From: Lentisphaerota bacterium
GTDB lineage: Bacteria > Verrucomicrobiota > Kiritimatiellia > UBA8416 > JAFGIZ01
Length of the DNA stretch: 8,483 nt
Assembly (NCBI GenBank): GCA_016929365.1
Contig: JAFGIZ010000302.1
Span: forward strand, 1 to 8,483
Reading direction: 5' to 3'
This document shows, piece by piece, positions 1-4,549 of this stretch. The notes below the pieces were generated by a model that worked only from the letters and a program-made list of their open reading frames with translations, was not told where the DNA came from and did no database searches. A program made the translations under genes and the position numbers. The first letter of the stretch is position 1, and the number at the start of each line of letters is the position of its first letter.

Positions 1-452
1 AACACCGCCTCGCGATGTGCCGGGCCGCGGTGGAGGACGACCTGCTGTACGAGGTGTCGGACATGGAAATCCGGCGCGGCGGGACATCGTACGCCGTGGA
101 TACGGTGGCGGCGCTGGTGCGTCAGTTTCCGGACAGCGCCGTTTGCTTTATCATCGGCGCGGACACCCTGCCGGAGTTGCATATGTGGAAAGACATCTAC
201 AGGCTGTTGAACCTGTGTACGTTTCTGCCGTTCATGCGGCCGGGCGTCGACCCGGCGTCGCTGCGCCCGGAGCGCCTCAACCTGGAGCCGCCGTGGCCCC
301 GGCGGCTGCTGGAGCATCTCACGGCCGGCCGCGGCGTGGACGTCTCCTCCTCGGACATTCGTCATCGCACGGCGGAAGGGATGAGCATTCGTTACCTGGT
401 CCCGCCGCCGGTGCACATGTACATTGCCGAACACGGTTTATACGGGAGCTAG
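1..452 (+). CDS. nadD: Nicotinate-nucleotide adenylyltransferase, 3' part (5' end outside window)
   Basis: NadD transfers AMP from ATP to nicotinate mononucleotide, making deamido-NAD in the cytoplasmic NAD pathway. The reading frame is open from base 3 to the TAG at 450-452, so about 150 residues of an enzyme usually near 200 are visible. The N-terminal nucleotide-binding part with the HxGH motif lies upstream. Family signatures in order: an HRLAMCRAAVEDD stretch; E-I-R-R-G-G-x-S-Y-A-V-D-T, matching the usual ExxRGGxSYTxDTL; IIGADTLPELHMWKDIYRLL, matching the conserved IIGxDxxxxLxxW segment; and SSSDIRHR followed by LVPPPVHMYIAEHGLY, the typical C-terminal end with SSTxIR and a final h-x-LY. 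The methionine at base 15 is internal. rsfS follows after 3 bases, the common nadD-rsfS pairing, so the two are probably cotranscribed. Confidence 0.95.
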   Translation, partial: HRLAMCRAAVEDDLLYEVSDMEIRRGGTSYAVDTVAALVRQFPDSAVCFIIGADTLPELHMWKDIYRLLNLCTFLPFMRPGVDPASLRPERLNLEPPWPRRLLEHLTAGRGVDVSSSDIRHRTAEGMSIRYLVPPPVHMYIAEHGLYGS

Positions 453-455
453 GCC

Positions 456-794
456 ATGACCGGAGCGGACATAGCCGCCGCCGCCAGGCAGGCGTTGGAG
501 GATAAGCACGGGGAGGACCCGCTGGTGCTCGACGTGCGGGGTACGTCGAGTCTGACCGATTACCTGGTGATCGTGTCCGGCTCGAGTCCGCCGCATCTCA
601 AGGCCCTGTACAACGGGGTACAGGCGGCGCTAAAGCAGGCCGGCGGCCTGCATGTCTACCGGCGTGCGGGAGCTCCCGAAGGGGGCTGGATGGTGCTTGA
701 TTACGTGGACGCGGTTATCCATATATTCGACCGGAAAACGCGCGGGTATTACGCGATTGAGTCCTTGTGGACGGAAGCGAAGCGTCTTCGTTGA
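456..794 (+). CDS. rsfS: Ribosomal silencing factor RsfS (Iojap family)
   Basis: RsfS binds ribosomal protein uL14 on the 50S subunit and blocks subunit joining, lowering translation when nutrients are scarce. The product is 112 residues, the normal family size. Conserved features: LVLDVRGTSSLTDYLVIVSG (residues 23-42, the LDVxxxSxxxDYxVIxSG core), SSPPHLKAL just after it, and the C-terminal run G77-W-x-V-L-D-Y then VIHIFDRKTRGYYAIESLW (88-105), matching the family's WxLLDYGDVVVHxFxxxxRxxYxLExLW. The start is supported by GGGAG at 444-448, seven bases upstream. It follows nadD by 3 bases. The 3' end overlaps the opposite-strand anti-sigma gene by 80 bases (715-794), so the conserved YYAIESLW coding region is antisense to that gene's tail. 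Confidence 0.96.
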   Translation: MTGADIAAAARQALEDKHGEDPLVLDVRGTSSLTDYLVIVSGSSPPHLKALYNGVQAALKQAGGLHVYRRAGAPEGGWMVLDYVDAVIHIFDRKTRGYYAIESLWTEAKRLR

Positions 795-1299
795 ACAGAT
801 CCGTTACGGCTTCGCCGTTGGGCTCCAGGCCTTCCCATTCCAGGATCCGCGCGGCCAGCGCCTCCAGCGAGTGAGATGCCGCGGCGGCCGTATTGGTCGC
901 GGCGGAATCTTCCGCGACAATCGCCATTGCGGCCGCGACGGCGCGGATGCGCGTGTCGCGCGCGGGGGGCAGCCGGGCAAACCAGATTCCCGCGATCAGC
1001 GCGAGCGCGGCGGCGCAGGCCCAGGCGGGCGAGGGGCGCCGCAGGGGGTGCGGTGCGGACGCGGTCTGTTCGGCCGCGTGCGCCCGGATACGGGTCAGCG
1101 CCGCGCCGGACGGGCAGCCTTCGGGCAGGGCGCGGGCGACGGCGGCGCTCAGCCGCTCCGTTTCGGCGGCCCGGGTCCGGCAGGCCGCGCAGGCGGCCAG
1201 GTGGCGGTCCAGGCGCGCGCGGTTGCGCGGGCCGAGCTCGCCGGACCGGGCAAGCAGCAGGAAACCACGCGCCTGTTTGCAATCCGTTTCACGTTTCAT
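715..1299 (-). CDS. Zinc-finger anti-sigma factor with one membrane span
   Basis: Likely membrane-anchored inhibitor of the ECF sigma factor encoded just upstream. The 194-residue product has an N-terminal ZAS-type zinc finger with C7 and H33-x3-C37-x2-C40. A hydrophobic segment at about 92-108 (AWACAAALALIAGIWFA) forms one transmembrane helix, leaving a roughly 85-residue C-terminal part on the outer face. I chose the ATG at 1299-1297: it overlaps the sigma gene's TGA (TGATG), and GGGAG at 1312-1308 sits 8 bases ahead. The ATG at 1305 would be only 2 bases from that site. Order and coupling match known sigma/anti-sigma pairs; the partner assignment is inferred from position. Oddity: the last 26 codons and the stop lie antisense within rsfS, and this tail (polar, Ser/Thr/Arg-rich) looks like a read-on extension. 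The sensed signal is not evident. Confidence 0.85.
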   Translation of the reverse strand: MKRETDCKQARGFLLLARSGELGPRNRARLDRHLAACAACRTRAAETERLSAAVARALPEGCPSGAALTRIRAHAAEQTASAPHPLRRPSPAWACAAALALIAGIWFARLPPARDTRIRAVAAAMAIVAEDSAATNTAAAASHSLEALAARILEWEGLEPNGEAVTDLFNEDASLPSTRTQSRNTRAFSGRIYG

Positions 1300-1853
1300 C
1301 AGCATAACTCCCGCAGCAGGGGCCTGAGTTTTGCCAGTCCGTACTGCATGCGGGCCAGGGCGGTGTTGATCGACACCCCCTGCACCCGCGCAATGTCCTT
1401 GAAGGGCAGCTCCGCGCGCAGACGCAGCACCACGACCTCTTTCTGTTCGGGGGGCAGCGTCTCGACGGCGTCCCGGATGCGCCGGCCCAGCTCGGCTTGT
1501 TCGAACCGTTGCGCCGGTCCGGGGTCGTCCCCGGGCAGGGCGTCGACCCGCGCCGTCCCGGCCTCGTTTTCCGCGTCCAGGCTGGCTTCGGGCCGGCGCC
1601 GCGCGCGGTCGAGGACCGTATTGCGCGCGATCCGTATCAGCCAGCCGCGAAAGTTCCGGTGCCGGTAGCGGTGCAGTTTGCGGATCACCTTGAGCCAGAC
1701 GTCCTGGAAGACCTCGTCGGCATCAGCCTGTCCCGTCGTCATGTTCACGATATAGCCGAACAACGGACGCCGGTATTTCTCCACGAGCGCTTCCAGCGCG
1801 GCGACGTCGCCGTGCCGGTAGCGCGCGATCAGCTCCTTGTCCGTGACGTCCAT
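1299..1853 (-). CDS. RNA polymerase ECF sigma factor (sigma-70 family, RpoE-like)
   Basis: Directs RNA polymerase to a dedicated promoter set, probably in response to an envelope signal. The 184-residue protein has only sigma regions 2 and 4. Region 2 covers about residues 9-86, with DADEVFQDVWLKV (region 2.2, core binding) and FRGWLIRIARNTVLDRARR (2.3/2.4, promoter melting and -10 recognition). A variable linker covers about 90-120. Region 4 covers about 125-180, with LPPEQKEVVVLR and the helix-turn-helix LPFKDIARVQGVSINTALAR that contacts the -35 element. GGGAG at 1867-1863, nine bases before the ATG, supports the start. The stop overlaps the anti-sigma start by one base, giving translational coupling. 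The protease gene lies 51 bases upstream on the same strand, so all three may form one transcript. No typical ECF promoter is clear in that gap. Confidence 0.94.
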   Translation of the reverse strand: MDVTDKELIARYRHGDVAALEALVEKYRRPLFGYIVNMTTGQADADEVFQDVWLKVIRKLHRYRHRNFRGWLIRIARNTVLDRARRRPEASLDAENEAGTARVDALPGDDPGPAQRFEQAELGRRIRDAVETLPPEQKEVVVLRLRAELPFKDIARVQGVSINTALARMQYGLAKLRPLLRELC

Positions 1854-1904
1854 GCCTTGACACTCCCTGCAACGCGGCGCGGGGGCCGTTTATTGCCTGG
1901 CCCG

Positions 1905-2570
1905 CTAAGGAATCCTGTCCGCGACCGCCTGAAAGACCCAGCGCATGTCCCGTGCCGTAAAAGCCGCCCAGGCGTCGAGGGTGGCCCCGGAGACCGCCAC
2001 GATCCAGAACGCGATGCCGACGATGTTCAGGAGATAAATGAGCGTATAGGAGAACAGGCGGCCGTACAGGAGCACGTCGCTCTGATGCCGGGCCAGCGTG
2101 CTGAGCGTGAAGGTGAAATGAAAGCCCCAGGTGAAGCCGACCAGTCCGAGCCAGAAGAGGGCGTAGGCCTGCACGTTGAAGAACAGGGAAAGCACGCCAT
2201 AGCCCGCTATGGTCAGCATGGTGTAAAAAGGGAAAAAGTAGGGCGCGAGCGTAATCCAGACGTTGGTTTTCGAGAGCGTGACGCTGCCGCCGTCGGCCGA
2301 GACGCGCAGCCGGGAGACGCGGGAGCCCATGAGCCAGCCCCACAGGGCATGTGTCAGCTCGTGCGCCAGGACGTAGGTCCGCACCGGCCGGGGCAGGGTG
2401 GCATAGAGAAAGAGCCAGAACCCGAATCCGGCCAGGAGCGCCCAGGCCGGCGGCGGCAGGGCGGCGAGGGACGCGGGGCGGAGGCTCTGCACGAGCGCCG
2501 CCACGGTGCGCGTGGCGGCGACACAGACGGGAACCAGCAGCAGGCCGGCGAGAAAGCGGAGCGCGCTCAT
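1905..2570 (-). CDS. M50B-like integral membrane metalloprotease (site-2-protease-like)
   Basis: A 221-residue polytopic membrane protein with a zinc-protease HExxH motif, H70-E-L-T-H74, inside AHELTHALWGWLMG, followed by VSRLRVSADGGSVTLS. This combination of a membrane-embedded HELTH, a short turn and a GG-containing strand is what I know from the M50B-like family. D165 in RHQSD is a candidate third zinc ligand. Hydrophobic segments at about 4-20, 42-58, 104-132, 137-157 and 172-195 suggest five or six membrane spans. No PDZ domain is present, unlike RseP. The ATG at 2570-2568 has no Shine-Dalgarno sequence; an in-frame TAA at 2585-2583 rules out a longer start, and TAACAT lies 9 bases upstream. 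As first gene ahead of an ECF sigma and a membrane anti-sigma factor, it is a good candidate for cleaving that anti-sigma factor. That role is inferred from context only. Confidence 0.8.
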   Translation of the reverse strand: MSALRFLAGLLLVPVCVAATRTVAALVQSLRPASLAALPPPAWALLAGFGFWLFLYATLPRPVRTYVLAHELTHALWGWLMGSRVSRLRVSADGGSVTLSKTNVWITLAPYFFPFYTMLTIAGYGVLSLFFNVQAYALFWLGLVGFTWGFHFTFTLSTLARHQSDVLLYGRLFSYTLIYLLNIVGIAFWIVAVSGATLDAWAAFTARDMRWVFQAVADRIP

Positions 2571-2588
2571 GCGGCCGGCATGTTAGCA

Positions 2589-2644
2589 CGCCGCCCCGGC
2601 GAGGGGAAGGCTCACGCCATTTGGGGGTTGACGCCGGGGCGGCG
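2589..2644. repeat. 13-bp perfect inverted repeat between protease gene and rpsT
   Basis: Left arm CGCCGCCCCGGCG at 2589-2601 and right arm CGCCGGGGCGGCG at 2632-2644 are exact reverse complements separated by 30 bases. The right arm overlaps the last bases of the predicted rpsT -35 element and most of its spacer. The left arm lies 19 bases upstream of the protease start codon. It could be a paired operator for a dimeric regulator acting on both divergent genes, or a cruciform. If the minus-strand transcript starts upstream of 2644 it could be a leader hairpin. Confidence 0.7.
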
Positions 2645-2655
2645 GTGCGTATCAT
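2628..2655 (+). promoter_or_regulatory. Predicted sigma-70-type promoter of rpsT
   Basis: TTGACG (2628-2633, five of six consensus bases) and TATCAT (2650-2655, five of six) are separated by 16 bases. The expected start of transcription is near 2662, giving a leader of about 32 bases before the rpsT ATG. The 13-bp inverted repeat overlaps this element, so the promoter may be controlled there. Confidence 0.65.
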
Positions 2656-2693
2656 GGGCGCGCTTATTTTTCGGGAAACCGGGAAGGGAGACC

Positions 2694-2978
2694 ATGCCTA
2701 CAGGGAACAGTGCGAGAAAGCGGCAGCGCCAGGCCGAAAAACGGAGCGAGGACAACGGGGCGGCCCGGCGCCGCCTGACGACGGCGCGCACCCGTCTGAA
2801 GGACGCGGTCGCAGCGGGGGACCGCGCGGCGGCGGAAGCGGCTTTACGGCGCTATGCCTCGTATCTCGACCGGGCGGCGCGGCGCGGCGCGGTGAAAGCC
2901 GGGCTTGCGGCGCGGCGCAAGGCGCGGGCCGCGCGATGGGTCAACGGCCTGGCCCCGGCGTCTACCAGTACTCCGTAA
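2694..2978 (+). CDS. rpsT: 30S ribosomal protein bS20
   Basis: bS20 binds 16S rRNA early in small-subunit assembly. The 94-residue product is very basic and has the family pattern: MPTGNSARKRQRQAEKR at the N-terminus (typical MPNxxSAxKRxRxxxKR), N21, then LTTARTRLKDAV, AAGDRAAAEAALRRYASYLDRAARRGAVKAGLAARRKARAARWVN, matching the ...LDxAAxKGxIHxNxAARxKSRL... end. The usual His-Asn of IHKN is replaced by K-A. The start is supported by the purine-rich GGGAAGGGAG at 2681-2690 and by the promoter upstream. Upstream in-frame sequence is also open but is antisense to the protease and sigma genes and is not rpsT. The 3' end overlaps the convergent lptE gene by 17 bases, with no terminator between them. 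In enterobacteria rpsT is autoregulated; nothing here shows that directly. Confidence 0.93.
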   Translation: MPTGNSARKRQRQAEKRSEDNGAARRRLTTARTRLKDAVAAGDRAAAEAALRRYASYLDRAARRGAVKAGLAARRKARAARWVNGLAPASTSTP

Positions 2979-3474
2979 CCGCTTCCACGATGTCGTGGGC
3001 GAGGTCGCGCGAGGCCGCCGGCAGGTTCGCGCGCTTGGCGGACGAGAGGTCGCCTCCGAACTGGAAGTCCGTTTCGCCGCGCACCCGGCGCGACACGAGA
3101 ACCTCGCCGGTGGCGGCCCGTTCGAAGACGATATCCGCGGTCAGCAGCAACCGGTATTCTTCCGTGGTGCGGCGGCGGGCTTCTTCGTAACGCAGCGGCT
3201 GCAGCTCGTATTCGACGAGGGTTACGGTAAGCAGCGTGTCGGCCGCGTTTTTGCCCGTCACCCGGAGCGTTCCGTCTTTCTGGAATTCCTGGATGGCCGC
3301 GCGGGTGGCTTCGATCTCGACGCGCGGTTCGCCGGTTTCGTTGACGAACGTTGCAATGTAAACGGACTGGATGCCCGGGGGCAGCGTGGACCCGAGCTGA
3401 TACCCCACGCACCCGGACCCCAGGTACACCGCGGCCGCCAGCAGGCAGAACGCGCAAAACAGGTTATTCTTCAT
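2962..3474 (-). CDS. lptE: LptE-like outer-membrane lipoprotein
   Basis: LptE plugs the LptD barrel and helps insert lipopolysaccharide into the outer leaflet. The 170-residue product starts with a lipoprotein-type signal: MKNN, a hydrophobic core to about residue 18, then L18-G-S-G-C22, with Cys22 the expected lipid anchor. The Leu is at -4 rather than the usual -3, so the lipobox is slightly irregular. The mature part begins GYQLGSTLPPGIQSVYIATFVNETGEPRV, the opening typical of LptE (CGYxLxGxxLPxxxxxVxVxxFxNxT...). It continues with EYRLLLTADIVFE, matching the YxLxxxxxxxL strand, and ends in LPAASRDLAHDIVEAVTEYW, an amphipathic helix. The start ATG lies within the last codons of the upstream bamD-like gene (11-base overlap), so the two are coupled. 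lptD is not in the window. The assignment is moderate because LptE sequences diverge strongly. Confidence 0.75.
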   Translation of the reverse strand: MKNNLFCAFCLLAAAVYLGSGCVGYQLGSTLPPGIQSVYIATFVNETGEPRVEIEATRAAIQEFQKDGTLRVTGKNAADTLLTVTLVEYELQPLRYEEARRRTTEEYRLLLTADIVFERAATGEVLVSRRVRGETDFQFGGDLSSAKRANLPAASRDLAHDIVEAVTEYW

Positions 3475-4471
3475 CGGCGGATTGTCCTTCCAGCTGTTGC
3501 TCGAGCACTTCCATGCGTTCTCTGGCTTCCCGGGCCTGCTCGCTGAGCGGAAAGCGCTTGATAAAATCGTTGTACGCGATGCGCGCCGCTTCGGGCCGCT
3601 GCGCAATGCGGTCATAATATACGGCCTTTTCGTACGAAAGCAAGACCAGGTCTGCGTGCAAGGCGTCCCGGTAGCGCTGGGCGTCCGGCCGGTTCGGGCT
3701 CTCCGGGAAATCGCGCAGAAACACCGCGAGGGCCGAAAGGGCGCGCCGGCACCGCGCTTCGTCGCGCGGGCTCGCGCGGGCCATGCGGTAGAGGCAGACA
3801 GCGCGCCGGAACGCCGCCTCGGCGGCAAAGGGGTTGCCGGGGAAGCGGTGATAGACCGTCTCGTATGCGCGGATGGCGGCGTCAAGGTCCTTGATCTGCT
3901 CGTTGACCAGGCCGATATAGAAACGGGCGCGGGCGGCCCGCTCGCCGCCGGGAGCGTTGCGAACCACCTGCTCGAAAAGCGGCAGGGCCCGTTCCGGCGA
4001 GCGGAATCCCGGCAGAAAGAGGACACGGCCCCACCGCCGGTTCATCACCAGGTTGGCGATGCGGAACTGGCGGTCGACGACGTCCTCGTAGGGAAACTGA
4101 CCCGCATACTGGTCGACCAGATACTGGTATTCTTCGAAGGCCTTGAGGTACTTGCCCCGTTTCTCGAGCAGGCGGGCATAGGCCAGTTGCGCTTCGGGCG
4201 CCTGGGGGGCATCGTGCCAGAGCATGACCAGCGCGGCGTACTGTTTCATGGCGCCGCGGATCCGGCCGCCGGCCTCCAGCTCCCGGGCATAGGCCAGTTG
4301 TGCTTCGGGGGTCGGGCGCGCCGCACGGGTCAGCAGACCCGGGCGCTTGCGGTCCGCGGCCGCCGCATCCTCCTCGAAGTCGTCCATGACCTGTGCGGTC
4401 GCGGCGGCCGAAACGCAAAACAGGCCCGCGGCAAGGATGCAGCGGGCCGCCGTCTGCCGGGCACTACGCAT
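3464..4471 (-). CDS. bamD: BamD-like tetratricopeptide-repeat protein, outer-membrane assembly
   Basis: BamD is the TPR component of the Bam complex that folds beta-barrel proteins into the outer membrane. The 335-residue product has a signal peptide (basic start, hydrophobic residues about 11-26, likely cut at A24-T-A26/Q27) and then mostly TPR-type helical repeats. These include PEAQLAYARELEAGGRIRGA at 55-74 and its close copy at 92-111, FYIGLVNEQIKDLDAAIRAY at about 184-203, and AAEAAFRRAVCLYRMA then FLRDFPESPNRPDAQRYRD at about 216-269. The FPxSPxxxxAxxR signature recurs near the end (RFPLSEQAREARERM, 306-320). Odd for BamD: no clear lipobox cysteine (C19 has an unsuitable context) and about 90 residues more than the usual 245. 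It is coupled to lptE downstream and divergent from serA. No Shine-Dalgarno sequence precedes the ATG. It could instead be a related periplasmic TPR protein. Confidence 0.72.
   Translation of the reverse strand: MRSARQTAARCILAAGLFCVSAAATAQVMDDFEEDAAAADRKRPGLLTRAARPTPEAQLAYARELEAGGRIRGAMKQYAALVMLWHDAPQAPEAQLAYARLLEKRGKYLKAFEEYQYLVDQYAGQFPYEDVVDRQFRIANLVMNRRWGRVLFLPGFRSPERALPLFEQVVRNAPGGERAARARFYIGLVNEQIKDLDAAIRAYETVYHRFPGNPFAAEAAFRRAVCLYRMARASPRDEARCRRALSALAVFLRDFPESPNRPDAQRYRDALHADLVLLSYEKAVYYDRIAQRPEAARIAYNDFIKRFPLSEQAREARERMEVLEQQLEGQSADEE
4173..4309 (-). repeat. Near-identical 26-base direct repeat inside the bamD-like gene
   Basis: Bases 4173-4198 and 4284-4309 are identical except for one position (4190 versus 4301) and lie 111 bases, or 37 codons, apart. 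Both encode PEAQLAYAR in the same frame. This is consistent with duplication of one TPR-type helical unit that has stayed nearly unchanged at the DNA level. Confidence 0.85.
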
Positions 4472-4480
4472 AGACGCAAC

Positions 4481-4508
4481 GGTATAGAGTCGGCTTGACG
4501 GCGGTCAA
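4481..4508 (-). promoter_or_regulatory. Candidate promoter of bamD-lptE
   Basis: On the minus strand TTGACC (4508-4503, five of six consensus bases) and TATACC (4486-4481, four of six) are 16 bases apart. The -10-like hexamer ends 9 bases before the ATG, so the leader would be only a few bases. That agrees with the absence of a ribosome-binding site. The -35 lies inside the right arm of the palindrome at 4492-4511. Confidence 0.45.
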
Positions 4509-4511
4509 GCC
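4492..4511. repeat. 8-bp perfect palindrome in the bamD/serA divergent region
   Basis: GGCTTGAC (4492-4499) and GTCAAGCC (4504-4511) are exact reverse complements with a 4-base spacer. The element overlaps the candidate bamD -35 and directly abuts the candidate serA -35 (from 4512). This placement suits an operator shared by both divergent genes. A transcript hairpin is also possible, but no T-run follows it, so a terminator is unlikely. Confidence 0.65.
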
Positions 4512-4540
4512 TTGATTCCCCCCGGGGGAGCGGCTAGGAT
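4512..4540 (+). promoter_or_regulatory. Candidate promoter of serA
   Basis: TTGATT (4512-4517) and TAGGAT (4535-4540) have the ideal 17-base spacing, each with four of six consensus bases. The -10-like hexamer ends 9 bases before the serA ATG, implying a leader of only about 2-4 bases. AGGA within the hexamer (4536-4539) could instead be a weak ribosome-binding site, in which case the promoter lies further upstream. Confidence 0.4.
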
Positions 4541-4549
4541 CGGGCCATC

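Noticed and set aside
1880..1906. Hairpin GGGCC (1883-1887) / GGCCC (1899-1903) between protease and sigma genes as a terminator
   Set aside because: Only a 5-bp perfect stem with an 11-base loop and no T-run on either strand. It might affect the message between the genes, but a terminator is not supported.
1497..2693. Long plus-strand open frame running into rpsT
   Set aside because: It is antisense to the sigma and protease genes, both with clear family motifs, and its translation is charged, Gly/Arg-rich sequence with no recognisable domain. Only the part from 2694 is a gene (rpsT). Long antisense frames are expected at this GC content.
3482..4498. 338-codon plus-strand open frame opposite the bamD-like gene
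   Set aside because: Mirror of the third-position GC of the real gene; the minus-strand product has a signal peptide and TPR repeats while this one has no family features.
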